From the NCBI GenBank assembly GCA_035048495.1, contig CM068553.1, positions 18,043,190 to 18,107,189 of the forward strand: DNA of 64,000 nt. Direction: 5' to 3'. The notes under the pieces are model-generated. The model was not told where the DNA came from, searched no databases, and saw nothing but the letters and a program-made list of their open reading frames with translations. Position 1 is the stretch's first letter. The number at the start of each line of letters is the position of its first letter. The DNA comes from Euptelea pleiosperma (taxonomy: Eukaryota > Streptophyta > Magnoliopsida > Ranunculales > Eupteleaceae). The position numbers were made by a program, and so were the translations under genes. Positions 45,183 to 57,343 of the stretch are shown one piece after another.

Positions 45183-47027
45183 GAGGTGCATAACCACTAA
45201 TAATAGTAGATCTATTTTCCCGAGACTAGTTTAATTGACAAAACTCTAGCCCTTAATCTCCAACCACTCATTGCACTATCATTTTTTAAACCTTTATATC
45301 TATCTCATTTCTTTTTGTACAAAAGGTAGTAGTGATCCCAATACCATGGACATTATCCCAATACCATGAACTCTGCCCAATCTGATACAACCGACATTCA
45401 GGTCAGAGACCTCTCGGGCTGGTCTGTTTACACCGAGAAAACATTCGCTGGCCCCGGGGGACTCTTCAAACTTTGAACTCTCCCCACCCAAATTTCTGAC
45501 ACGCACCCCAATCCCTTAACCCAACCCATGTGAACCCCTTGGTTAGTTGTTAACAAGGGGTACTTGTCAGACATTTTGGGAGGGGTACTTCAAATTTGAG
45601 GTCCCCTTGGCCAGCGATTTTTTTCTGTTTACACCCTACCTACACACGTTATGTTGACTCTCCATCTCAATGTATCCACCAAGCGATCAAACTAATCCTG
45701 TTTTCCTCACAGCCCAACCTGGTACAGGAACTTTAACCTACCTTTTGCCGCAATCAAGCACCATTGTATTGCTTCTAGGGAACTTATAGCTTATCCCTGC
45801 CCACTAAACATTGGGCTACAGTTCAATACATCATTCCAAAAAATGCCCTAGAATTAGTTGCAACTAACAAATTGAAAAGCTTAAGAAAAGTCAACAAATC
45901 CAAATATATGTAAAGAGGTCAGGCACAAGTTTCATACCAGCTACCAACCTGACAACCCTAAAACCATTCTCCATCTGAAGTTGGCAGCTGAAAACAATGA
46001 CATGATATCCAAGCGAGCTAGGTCCAAATCCAATGGAAGCCTCGTGCTTCCACAGTCCTAGCATTCCAAGTAAATTATCCCGTGTGTGGTACACATGGCT
46101 CTGGCTCATCCTCAAGCTCGTAAAGTTTGTGAGTTAATACTGCCAGTGTAGTACACACACAGCCAATCCAATTGTCCACAAGTTAGGGTATAATACACTA
46201 CATCCCAAAACCAAATGTAGCCGGTGGGTTGGGTGTATGTGTACACACCGACATTGTTAAATAAAAATAAAAACTCCTAGCTCATCACCAGTATTTTCTA
46301 ACTAAACATCCAAAGCGTAAAGCTGAAAATATAAATATTGAGACTGGAGATGTTCTCAGGAACATATATCTCATGCTACATTGCAGTAAAAAAATTCATA
46401 TTAGTCCATTGAATGTTCACGTCATGGGCATGCAGAGGATATAGGAAAGGTTCAACTGTATTTGTTCCACATGTACAGCAGATGCCACTACCAACATGGA
46501 TAAGCAATCACCAAAACTCAGAATAAACTTAGATGAAATACAGAATGGTACAAACACATTCCCCTTTGCAAAAAGCATCTTTCCCCACTCATTGTGAATC
46601 CATTGCCAACAAAAAACTCTCTTTGGACACAGAATATACAAAAATGTGCCTAATCCTTCCAGTATTGTCCCAACCTACATAACTTCGATTTCATATATAA
46701 CCCACACCACCTGAATCATTCCCAACCTGTCCATGTTCACTGACTTGTCATTGTAAAACAAAAGACCTTCTGGAACTACGCCCTGCTGCATACCTGCAAT
46801 TTCTTCAAATCCCCATGAGGATCAGTTGATGCTCTCCCATGAAAACTCGGGAAACTTCAGCATTCTGCTTTCCCCACAAAAAAGCAATTAGAATCACCCC
46901 TTTAAAGCTACTACATACTCCATTCTCAGACCTCCATAATAATAACAATGACAAAATGAGAGAAATAAAAAAGACAACTGCTTCCTCCCCCATGGTTATA
47001 TATAAAATCCTGAGCAACCACATATGG
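45183..47027. other. Non-coding DNA, possibly minus-strand 3' untranslated region
   Basis: No open frame with family features. Read on the minus strand the sequence after the stop at 47028 is T-rich and resembles a plant 3' untranslated region as far as about 46400. The stretch 45300-46400 is unassigned. Confidence 0.35.
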
Positions 47028-47608
47028 CTACAGGGCATGTACAGTTACAAAGATAGGTGCACCCTTCCATCTTATGGCAAACCTGCTTCTTCTTGTTCCT
47101 CCCATGGTAGTCACAAAGGATGCTCCACCAATAATCCTCTCTGGACTAGGCTCCTTGCTATAGTCATCTTCACTGGTTTCATCAGACCTCCATCTTGATC
47201 TTCTCTATTTTCAGAGCAGATCAAACAAAGATTAAAATGCGGATTAGATTACTTTCAGATGAGCAAAAAAAGATTTTTCTGCCAACATACAGAGACGGGT
47301 ATTTTCTGCATAGTTAGAGAGCCCATTTGGTTGCATTCCTTGTGAGACTTTATCATATTGGTCATCTCGAAGGTGATCATTGTGAAGGACCCTTGATGAA
47401 CTTCTGTTCACTTCTTTAAGCAATGTACTACTCTGAGGGCTGAGGAGATGAATTCCAGGAGTTGGGACATCATCAAATTTGAAGTTTGGCTTGATCTCTG
47501 GTAGATTTGTACGTTGAGACCAAATTGTCCCCGTGGAGACTAGATGGAACTCCGACGGGTGAGAAACCTCCCGTGGAGAATAGAAGGAGAGCGATGGTTA
47601 CTAAGTTC
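47028..47608 (-). pseudogene. Possible last exons of an unidentified host gene
   Basis: Two minus-strand open stretches look like real exons. The upstream one (about 47608 to 47290) reads FYSPREVSHPSEFHLVSTGT, continues with IWSQRTNLPEIKPNF and KFDDVPTPGIHLLSPQSS, and reaches ENTRL before a GTATGT donor-like site. The downstream one (47204-47028) reads RRSRWRSDETSEDDYSKEPS and then MGGTRRSRFAIRWKG, ending in TAG, and is preceded by a pyrimidine-rich stretch ending in AAATAG. The obvious donor and acceptor do not keep a common frame, so the splice is unclear or the gene is broken. I do not recognise the product. No upstream exons are present before the next repeats. Confidence 0.3.
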
Positions 47609-47879
47609 AATATGGGAATGCTTACATTTCACTAAGTTTGGCAGCAATAGTTACTAATCTCACCTCCCTTGTGCGATTAGTGCACCAAGTTTATGAGTGC
47701 ACCTACTGAGATTTCTACATATCTTCGTCTTCTTCTCTATAACCGAACTGAACGACCCATTTCCTCTCTTATTTTCCCGTCCCATTTCCTTACTTTCTCT
47801 TCCTTTCTTTCCCTAAAGACTGCAAAATCAGAGAAGATTAAAAGGGAGAAGTCCGGCGAGATTGTACATCTTGAGCAAA

Positions 47880-48460
47880 AAGTTAATTAAAAAAAGCTGC
47901 ATGGGCTGTGAAGGAAGAAGTTCATTAGGAAATCTACTCTTGGCCAATGGTAGACCTTGTGTTTTTAGAAGGAAAATGCTACCCCACAGCAGATCCCTAG
48001 CCCATTACCCAAGTTGGAGAAAAACAATAACAAGCCATGTCGGTTCTGAACTGCCAACATAGCCAAGGCCATGTTGATAGGGCCTGCTGACACCATCCAG
48101 TCCATGTCGGCAGGGCCCTTCGACATGGCCTTGGCTATGTCAGCATCGATGGGCCAACAAGGCTATTTTTTTTTAAAATACTTCCGCGGATTTTGGTTAG
48201 CCTATCTGTGCCGACATGGACTGAATGGTGTCAGCGGGACCTGCCGACATAGACCAATCCTTGTTGGCATTGTTAGGCAGACCAAAACCCATGGAGGTTT
48301 TTCTTTAAAAAAATTGATTTTTCCACCATACATGCCTACATGGACTGGGTTGTGTCGACAGGCCCTGCCGACATAGCTAAGGCTAACCGACATTGCCCAT
48401 GAATGTTTGACCACCCCTTGAGGGACTTCCACACTAAGATTTCTAGCCATTGGATTTAAG
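47880..48460. repeat. Region of inverted GCCGACATGG-type motifs
   Basis: CCATGTCGGCAGGGCC (about 48102) has inverted counterparts GACCTGCCGACATAG (48238) and GCCCTGCCGACATAG (48362), and further single motifs (CCATGTCGG, ATGTCAGCA, TGCCGACATGG) are scattered through about 500 bp. The density recalls the U3 motif arrays of families A and B, but I see no LTR ends here. Confidence 0.45.
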
Positions 48461-48801
48461 GATCTTTTCTAGCCATTGTACAAATGGGTTCTATCTTTAT
48501 TATCTCTAATCTTTTCTATATGTTATTTTAAGCTTGTTCTTTGAATTGGGTCATTGGAAAATTCTATGAAATGGAGTGCTTTATATTCATTGCTTTCTAT
48601 CTAAGAAAAGTTCATGAGGTTTAATAAAATTGGGTACTCTTTAGTCTTTTGCCACTATACAGCTATTTTCAGATTTCTTTCATTTTTTCATGGAATTTAA
48701 TATTCAATTGGCTATTTTAGATGCTTTGTTGATTGGGGATTTGGTTGGCTTGGCATATCTCACCTGATCCGATGCTTTAATGAGAGTAAAATAAATAGGG
48801 G

Positions 48802-49557
48802 TTAACTCTCATTCGGCGACAACACTTGCATTTGAGATTTTTCACCACTCTCCCTTCGTCTCATCTTTGACCGAGCATTATAAATCGTCCTCATTGTAGA
48901 TGCATTTTTCCTGTCTTTCTCCTTTATGGTTCTCAGTACTTCCTTTGCTTTGACACCTGCCACCGACATATCAATTAAAATTTGTCTTTCAGTTGGGGTC
49001 AGTCTCCCAGCATATGAGCGGCCTTTAAAATGCTGCGCGATTGGATGGTTGTGGGTACCACAAATCACTTTAACCATCCATTGGTCTCCTACAGGCAACT
49101 TAACACCTCTCAACGAAAATGGGCATCCACACTTTTTTGTTCCTGACCGTCGACTTGGCTTCTTACTTTCTGCTCTTTTTCTTGACCCCTTCTCTTTACC
49201 ACCCCTCTCACAACCGAAAGTGAGCCTAGGAGTCTTACCCTTCTGATTGTCTGATCTTGCTACTACAACGACTGTTCCAACTGTTTTACCAACATCTTGA
49301 ACCCATTTAAATAGTTCATCACGGCTGTGAAAGACCTACAAATCAATTAGAAATACATTAATAATCTATCTTCATTATTTAATAAATAAAACTAGAGCAA
49401 TGCAAAATGATAAATAACAAACCTCATCAGTGGTAAAAGTACCCGTGAAATCCAATACTTCAGATGATTCAATAACACTTGGAGGTTCAAATGATATTGG
49501 TACCTCCAATACTTCAGATGATTCAATAACACTTGGAGGTTCAAACGATATTGGCAC
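48802..49557 (-). CDS. FAR1-type DNA-binding domain protein, at least two exons, 5' end not found
   Basis: Two exons join in frame: 49557-49423 and 49335-48802, with an intron 49422-49336 (GTTTGT ... TTGTAG). The first codes VPISFEPPSVIESSEVLE twice in tandem and then FTGTFTTDE. The second codes VFHSRDELFKWVQDVGKTVG, then VVVVARSD, the zinc ligands in FGCERGG and KKCGCPF, and VICGTHNHPIAQH, followed by YAGRLTPTERQILIDMS and IYNARSKMRR, ending LSPNES and a stop. This is the N-terminal DNA-binding module of FAR1 and related MULE-derived proteins (C, C, H, H ligands present). No transposase or SWIM domain follows. It could be a stand-alone FAR1-related factor or a truncated MULE. An upstream exon near 49675-49712 (CVKEEQEV) is possible, with a GTAAGA donor, but its start is not clear. 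No stop interrupts the two exons. Confidence 0.65.
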
Positions 49558-50404
49558 CTAGATTAAAAAAGATTTCAATAAATTCTCCACATCAGGTAAT
49601 TAGAAAAAGGATAATTCTTCGTTATAATAAACAAAACAAAAAATATAAAAAAGCAGAAAAATAAATATTCTTACAACTTCTTGTTCTTCTTTTACGCATT
49701 GGACTTGGAAGAAGTTCGAAATTCAACATCATTCGTTGGTGATTCTTAAAATTATAACTTTATAAATCAAGTAAGAAATAATCACATTGAACTCAACTCA
49801 GTTGGTTTTTCCATTTCGATTAGTTTGAATCAATTATATTAAAAAAAAAATCAATCATATTCAAATATCTTCGACTTTAGCAAGTCGAAATCGTTTGAGT
49901 AAACTCATTTTCAATGGTATTTTCTTATTTTGATTGGTGATTCTATGCAAAAACACAAATAATCAAATTTTGGGTAAAAAATTACCTCCATCATTGTACT
50001 ATTCACAAATCTCAATCTTGGATGATGAAATGTCGATTTGGAGAAGAATCGGTATAATCGACGAAAAAATGAGATGGAAGGTACCACGAGAGGGAGCCGC
50101 GAACACACATTCGTCCTCGACTCTATTAGGGCTCTATTCAATTTCGTATATTGTGTAGGTGTGCATATGAAATCTTGAAGGACAGTTTTGTCACTTCGAA
50201 AAAAATTATTTTCTCGTTTAAGGTGGTGTACGAATGGTGAATGGTAGGTGCCGCAATTGGCACCCTTTGGATAATTCAGCTCTCCTTTTGCCTCACTTTC
50301 TACTTGGCAGAGTTTCGTACAATTCAAAGCAAAGCAACACAATAGAAAAGAATAAAATCCAACATTAATACACAGCCTGAAGATGAACATTATTATGCAA
50401 TTGA
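49558..50404. other. Upstream region of the FAR1-like gene
   Basis: AT-rich. It may hold the promoter and first exon(s) of the minus-strand FAR1-like gene. A minus-strand open stretch at 49911-50390 has no family features and I do not support it as a gene. Confidence 0.35.
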
Positions 50405-51260
50405 TAACCTAAACGGGCTCGAAATGTAACTCAAGTGGAGCATAACGTTACTTATTTACATTGCAGGGCATGATTCCTAAAAATAAGAATTGCATCTTTT
50501 CTTCTTGTTCTTTTATTTCTTCCCCAAAAAAAGTTCATCACAAAAGCTTAATAATCTCCATTAAATAGCGAAAATCACAAACAAGCAACAAAAATTTAAA
50601 AAGATATAAAATAGGCACTCAAGATATAACTCAAATTCAGCATAAAATCCAAATCAATGACATCATAGAGCATTTCTCCTCAAAAATCTCAATCAATCGC
50701 TAATTCCACAAAAACCTCACAAAAAACAACAAATGGATACGTGAGACATAACTCCAATTGAGGAAAAAATCAATTAATTGGCGTTCTTAAGACATTATTC
50801 TTAAAAAAACTCAATAATCTTAGTTTGATAGCTCGAATAAAAACCAACCCACAAAAAATCCGCAAAATTACTAAACAGGTACTTGAGATATTGCTCTAAA
50901 TCCAATTCAGGAAAAAAAATCAATTAAAATGGCCTTCCAAGACATTACTCTTCAAGAAATCTCAATAACCTCAGGTCAAAAGCTACAATAAAAATAACCC
51001 ACAAAAATTTGCAAAATACCAAAAAGGGTACCTGGGATATAACTCCAATTCAGCAAAAATAGAAAAGATCAATTTAAGTAGCAAGACATTATCCTTAAAA
51101 AATAATTCCAATTAGACAGCTAAAATAACAAAAAAACCGACAAAAACTGGAAAAATACCAAATGGATAACTGAGATCTAACTTAACTTGAGCATAAATCT
51201 ACTAAAATGGTATTTCAAGATATTGATCTTCACAAAATTGCATTTTTTCACTGTACTTTA
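50405..51260. repeat. Diverged tandem repeat, unit about 125-150 bp
   Basis: A unit containing GGTACCTGAGATATAACTCCA, then TTCAGCAAAAAATCAATTAAA and AAGACATTATTCTT, recurs with heavy divergence. The characteristic line starts at about 50415, 50610, 50740, 50880, 51027 and 51165. No coding capacity. Confidence 0.65.
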
Positions 51261-54092
51261 TGTAAACGCGAACAAAGAAACCAATTGGAAAAACTAAAAC
51301 ATATAAAATGAGTAAAAAACAAGAGGTGAATCATATGAAAACAACCTCCCGAGAATCTCCTTTGATGCCATTAAAGGGTGGTTCGACTTGCATTCTTCCT
51401 GACAAGAGATAAACAACGAGTTTTTTCTCTCGACTTGAGTAAACTACGGAAAATTAAAAAATATATATTAAAAAAATCAAAGACTTGAATGAGCTCTGAA
51501 TCTGAGCGTTCTTCAGTGTCTTGGTGTGGACGACACTAGTCTTTTGTGAAAACACTACTAAGAAAAATGAAATCTATTAGCTATGGATGAAACCCTAACA
51601 AAGTAAGTTATGAAACCCTAGTAAGTGTTGGTAGAACACCAATAGGTGGGGTTAAAATGCTAGTAGGGGATGATTGAAACACTAACAAGCAGAAGCAAAC
51701 CGATTGCCCAATTCAAAAGAGATGCAGGGAAAAGAAAGAAGACGATGGTTTTTTAAGCTTGTAGCTTGTTGGAAGGAAGAAACTGTCGAACTATCTATCT
51801 CTGAAGGAACCTGAACTCTGGAGGCACCTAAACTATGGGATACACCTGTGATGTAATTTTTTTCTATATGAGCCATGGGAAAAAGATGCATTTTGAAAGA
51901 TTCACTGAAAGTTAGTAGGCTTCGGTTCTGAATTTAATTTTTTGCTTCTTGCTTCCACTTCACAAAATGCAACTTTTTGACTTTTGAGAAGCAATTCCAA
52001 AATTGATACTGAAATGATCTTATCAACTTTTTTTGCTTTTGGAAGCTAAAAAGCAACGTACTTTGGTGCCAAACGGGCTCTTAGCTAGATGGTGAATCAT
52101 AATGCCTATTTCTCCATGGTTGAGGCCTCTTGAGTTTCAAAGGCACTTTGGTTCCACTCATAGGGACCTCTCAGAGAACAGTTCAAAGGATGTTTGTCAT
52201 AGAGCCAGGGATTCTCATGGTGATAGAACTACCTCTGAAGAAAATTTAATGTTCAAGCGCAGTCCATGGAGGAGAGCCTCCAAATCTAATTGCGATATAG
52301 AAGTAAAGGTCGAACCCAGACTAGGTTTTGTTTTCTAGTTGTAGACCTAGTAGGAGCCATAAGGATGTTGCCGATTTAAAAATAAATAAAATAAAATAAA
52401 ATGCCTAATGGTGGGGATGTACAACTTTGGTTCATAGATCAAGTACCTATATTGCTTTGGACCATTATGGGGATCATAGAGAGAATCGAATTTATATAAT
52501 CATGCCAGGAGGGGAGGTCCAATAGAGATTTGCATGCAATTAAGGAGGTGCAAGAATAAAATAATAGAGTTGGAAGGTGTCATCAAGGGCGAAAGTGAGA
52601 AGACTGTAAATACTCATTCCTGTTTCATCTCCCATATCGGAGTATGAAGCTTCTAGAGTTCTTGAAGAGGGATAGAGAAGCCTGGGGCCCTCTGTTCTAT
52701 TACTAGATGTGTGCAACCCGAGGTGCTGTTGAACGATCGGACCAAAGACAGGAGGTGGACTAGGATCTCTGGTCTACCCTGTCAGCGCGTTGTATGGTGG
52801 TTTAATAGTACTGGTCAAGCTACCTTGGAGCTTGATTGTGTGGAGTGGGTTCATATTCTGGTTAAAGCTAAGGGGATGTTCCACCTTCAGTTAACATCTT
52901 GGTAGAGTTCTAGCTCGCATGTCAATCCGGTTCAAAGAGCTGCTGGCGATTGGTGTCCTTTGGACTCTTGAAAGGTGGCAGGACTAGGTAATGTCTCTAG
53001 CTAGTCAATCAAGACAATGGTTTTATTAGGGGTGGTTTGAGATGAGACTAACCAATACCCAAATCACGAGGTAAGAGAAAATAAATGGACCCTCATAGCC
53101 ACACTGACGTAGAAGTGCATGAGGTGGCCTCTCGTGATAAGGGCCACCAATCCAAGGTGGAGCAGGGATGGACCGAGGTCGTCCATTACAGAACGGGTCC
53201 CCACGGTTCCTTGTATAGGTAGATGTGGCATAATTCTCACCAAACACTTCGTAGCAGAGTAATCGTGGCAGGCAACAATGTTAGTTTTCAAATTAGGACA
53301 AAAAAATACATAAGTGGCAGAGTCCGAACAGTCAGAGCTGTGACCACCCACGGTAGCCTCATAATTTTAACTTTATGAGAAACACATATATCAGACACAT
53401 GGATGAGGTTAGCAGAAGTGGGACAAACTCGAGGACTCATGACCATGGTGGGCCCAATACATTGGAGATCTCACTTGGGTACATCGCAAAAAATCTGTAG
53501 GCATGCAACTTGAACAGGGCCAACCTGAGCTCGACAGACTGCAACCAACCTCAAGCTGGGCTTGCTTGGCAATTATGAAGCTCGGTTGGGCCCAGGCCTA
53601 GACTTCTAAGCGTGACTAAAAATTAGTTTGGGCTATATATATATTATATTTATATCAGTTAATTTTGACACCCAATCCAATCCAACCCGAGTGGGCTTAA
53701 GCTAAGGTGTAACTCGAGTTGGGCACCGTCTAAGCATCTCAAGCCCGAACTTTGGTTGGGCTCAGGCTCGGGCTCGGGTTACTCTTATGCTTGGGTTGGG
53801 CTCAAGTTGGCTCGCAACCCGCACGAGTTGCACCACTATAAGTCTAGGGATAGCCACATGTGGCGATGAGTTGGATTTGTTTTCTCCTACTGCCATTAGT
53901 AATGGTAGAGGGAGCAAGAAGCGAGCTAATAAATTTCACAAAATTTAAATAAAGTTGACCTTTCACATGTGACTAAAGACACATGAGGAATTTTGGATAA
54001 AGGGATAGTGGTTAATCCATGTACGGTGTCGACCAACTCCTTCTAGACCAACTTTATGGGGCTTAAAAGAGGAGATATTGGGGACTTTTTTC
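51261..54092. other. Unassigned DNA between repeats
   Basis: No recognised family. Short open stretches (52102-52338, 52711-52905, 53064-53351) lack domain motifs. Between 53500 and 53830 the sequence is rich in GGGCTCGGGCT-type repeats on one strand. A GTGCCAAACGGGCTCTTA stretch at 52065-52083 resembles the end of a plant hAT or MITE element, but I could not find a matching partner with a target duplication. Confidence 0.4.
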
Positions 54093-54342
54093 TGTTATTA
54101 TTAATTATCTAAGTCTCTATCAGAAGATGGAGAGAAAACTATGACCGTCATTCTCCAAATCTCAGAAATGGAGGATGACTACAAGAGAAATTTGTTATGA
54201 GTGATGTTTTTTGTCTTTATGTATGCAGGGGTTCTTTCTAATTTCTGCAATGCACGGTTGTATAGGGATCTGCCCTAATACATATCCACACTTCTCTATT
54301 CTCTTCTCTTTCCTTTCTCTTCTGTCTCTCTCTGCTCAACCA
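54093..54342 (+). repeat. Short LTR of a copia element (family G), left end uncertain
   Basis: Ends CTCTGCTCAACCA, directly followed by the primer site TGGTATCAAAGCAGG (54343-54357). The TG start at 54093 (TGTTATTATTAATTATC) is chosen by analogy with family F (TGTTATCAGATACG) and is uncertain. The 3' LTR was not found. Confidence 0.5.
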
Positions 54343-54874
54343 TGGTATCAAAGCAGGTGTAGATCTGATTTCTCTTCCCTTCCTCCATCTTCTCCCCCAG
54401 CCTTGCAGCCTCAAGAATCGTAGGTGTGCTGCCGCAAGGCTCAGACTCCCTGGTGATACCGCAAGCTATAGAAACCCTAGGGGTGGATCTCTAGAGCTGC
54501 CAGGACCCCTAGGGTTGGATCTTCAATGTTGCCACACCTTACATAAGACTTAGAGGTGCCCACTGAGAGCTATCACAGGCCCTATATGTCCTAGGGTTGT
54601 ACGTTATTGCTTGTATAGGCCCTAAATGTGCTAAAACAAGAGAGTGATGGTTTTAGTGTGATTGAATGCTTTATGGAACCCTAGGGATACAGCTGCTGGT
54701 GTGTTGTGCTCAAGTAACCCTAGGATCCTCATCTGCAAGTAGTAGGAAACATGAACAGAGTTAGTATGTGCAAGTGCCTTCAAGCCAAAGATGTGTGGAA
54801 AAACGATAGCTGCCCCCTCAAGTAAGTTGTTCCTATTTGGTGAAGTTCGTTGTATGGTTGGTGAACAGTCTACA

Positions 54875-55205
54875 ATGTCTGAGAACATAGAGCCCCCATC
54901 TAGTTCTATTGTGGTTAGTAGTGGGCTACTTAATAGTGTCATGAGTGAGCACCCAAGTCTTCAAATAACCACAGTAAAACTTGATGGCACAAATTATTTG
55001 GAGTGGGCACAATCCGCGAGATTGTTGATTAGTGGGAAAGGAAAAATGGGCTATCTAAATGGAAAAGTGATGCAACTGAGTCTGAATGACCCTGGTTACA
55101 ATCGTTGGGAGGCAAAAAACTCCACTGTTATGTATTGGCTGCTACACTCTAAGCAACCTCACATCAGTCGAGGGTTTTTGTTCTTACAGACTGCCAAACA
55201 AGAGC
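54875..55205 (+). pseudogene. Family G copia gag, cut by an L1 insertion
   Basis: Starts MSENIEPPSSSIVVSSGL. Gag segment LQITTVKLDGTNYLEWAQSA is typical of copia gag (Retrotran_gag_3/UBN2 type), followed by KGKMGYLNGKV and WLLHSKQPHISRGFLFLQTA. It breaks off at 55205, where L1 sequence begins. Only the first 110 or so codons remain. The related gag of family F (58323) shows what should follow. Confidence 0.8.
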
Positions 55206-55929
55206 AAAATTGAAGGTATGGAATAAGGAGAAGTTTGTCGTATGGATCTCAAGACAAGTAATCTCCATGAAGAGATATCCTCTATTGATCATAAGGAGGA
55301 GATTGGATCTATTTATATCAAAGAAATTTGAAAAAGAGTTGAAGCAAAGGATGACCTCCTTAAACTTACACGGTTGGAGGAAATTAGTTGGCAACGAAAG
55401 TTAAAGTTTAGATAGTTGAAAGAGGGTGATAACTAAGTTCTTTCATCATGCTAATGCTATGAGAGGTGATTAGAAAGGCGGTAGAGGAGTTCTATTATAA
55501 AATTCGGAAACTTGTCCTTTAAGGCTACACTTGATTGACTCAATTTTGAAAGGAGACTTTGCATCTTAAAAAAATGGTATAACTCAAAAGGTGGTAAAGT
55601 TACTCTTATTAAAATCACTCTCAAGCCTCATTTGCTGCTTTTCCCCATTCAAAATTGCAATAGCTAGCATATTGGAAAAGTTGATTAGGGAACTTAATGG
55701 GTCGGGGATGGGATGATATTTTAAAAGGATTTATGGTGTGAGGATCCACTTTAAGTATTGCCTTCCTTTCCCCATACGCTAGTCAGACCTTCTAAGCGCT
55801 CTAGTTAAGTATTGTCTTGTGAGGTCGAATGGTTGTTATGTGTAGAACTTCATATTACAAATATATTTTAATCCTTAAGAAATATTAAGGAGTTACACTT
55901 ATAATTAAAGGTAGGTGACTAAAGTGAAG

Positions 55930-56405
55930 ATGTGATACTGGAATGCTATGTGATGGGTGCTACTAGTCAAACCAAAAGGAAAGTTTTAACAAAACAACAA
56001 TAAAACCGACTATACGTTATGGAACAAAATGTAAACATGTTCACATGATGAGCATAGCCAAATTGAGGATCTTGAGATGGATGAGTGAAAAGACTAGGAT
56101 ATTCAAAATAAAAAATGACTATGTTCGTGAAAATAACGGAGTGGCCCCAATAGGTGACAAAATAACGAGAGCCAATTAAGATGGTTTTATCATACAACGA
56201 TGAACAATGGCAAAACCTAAGAGGAGGAACGTACAAGTTGAGGTTCAAAAAGGACGAGGGGAAGACCAAAAAGGACGTGAATTGAGGTACTATTAGCACA
56301 TTTGAAAAACCTTGCCTTAATAGAAGATAGGGCTAGAATTTAATGAACAGAATTTGCCCAACCCTATATAATAGGGATAATGCTTTGACGACGATGATGA
56401 TGAAA
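55930..56405 (+). pseudogene. RTE-type LINE 3' end nested in the L1
   Basis: Readable pieces: TTAACAAAACAACAATAAAA then YVMEQNVNMFT, AATTGAGGATCTTGAGATGG, and GGAGTGGCCCCAATAGGTGA (RTE VAPIGDK block). It ends CCCAACCCTATATAATAGGG and GACGACGATGATGATGA, the plant RTE tail. Strongly decayed. Confidence 0.75.
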
Positions 56406-57023
56406 TAGAAAATCGAATAAACCACCTAAATAGGCTTGGAAGGGAGCATGTATTAGATAACGAAGCGGATGAGAGGATATGGAATGGGATTCTAAAGGCA
56501 TCTTCTCTGTTAGGTCTTTCTAATTTGTAATTATCTCCTCGAAGTTATGTTCTTTCCAGCCTCCTTTGTTTGGGGTTCTCCTACCCCATCTAAGGTGGCG
56601 TTTGTTGTATGAATGGCAGTTCACAACAAAATTTTCACGAAAAATCATTTGAGTAGTGAGAGGAGATCATCCCTAACATGTGCTTATATGTAAGTCTAGT
56701 AGTGAGTCGGCGGATTGCTTGCTTCTCCATTGCCAATTCGCCAATGAAGTGTGGCAAGTATTCTTCCAAAGTTTTGGTATTAATTGGATCATTACAAAGT
56801 GCATTCTTGAGCATCTTCAAGGATGATTCTCGGAGGACTTTAACGCTAAGAGTCTACGAGTGTACTCTTTAAAGACTTCTCCATTTTACCATTTGCTGGG
56901 CCATTTGGAAGGAAAGGAATAGTCGCACTTTTGAGGATAAGGTTGAGAAGCTTCACTCATATGTTCTTTTTTAAGGCAAGAAAATGTATATGGCCTTGGC
57001 AACTTTTCGCCTATGTAAAAATG

Positions 57024-57343
57024 ACACAGACACGCATAATCGGTGTTCAAGACTAATACGACGTGTCTAACATGGCACCATTACGAAGCCCGAAACGCGG
57101 ACACGTCTGTACAAATATGAAAGTAGAAGAAAACATTTCCATATGCGATAGAGCTATCTGTTATCTGTTTTTATAATAAGGAAAACTAGCAAATAACTAT
57201 AATTGTGGTTAACTTAAAAAAGTATTGTATGGAGGGTAGAACACACCAACCATCTTTTAGAACTCATTGCTATAATAACAACTATTAACAAAGAGTTACA
57301 TGGCCGTATGTGTGTCTAGATGTGTGGATACGCGTGTCTGTGT
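57024..57343. mobile_element. Possible miniature inverted-repeat element in the L1 3' end
   Basis: ACACAGACACGCATA (57024-57038) and TACGCGTGTCTGTGT (57329-57343) are inverted copies with one mismatch. The interior has further GACACGTGTC-like segments. No clear target duplication, so this is tentative. Confidence 0.3.

Noticed and set aside
47325..52083. Inverted GAGCCCATTTGG (47330) and CCAAACGGGCTC (52068), possible ends of a 4.7-kb hAT element
   Set aside because: Flanks show no shared 8-bp duplication and similarity ends after a dozen bases. Such ends are common in plant genomes.
52102..52905. Open stretches that could be an L1 ORF1
   Set aside because: No zinc knuckle, coiled coil or RRM-like pattern is visible, and the frames are short.
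54211..54423. A 70-codon frame over the family G LTR end and leader
   Set aside because: It crosses the LTR end and primer site, so it is a chance frame.
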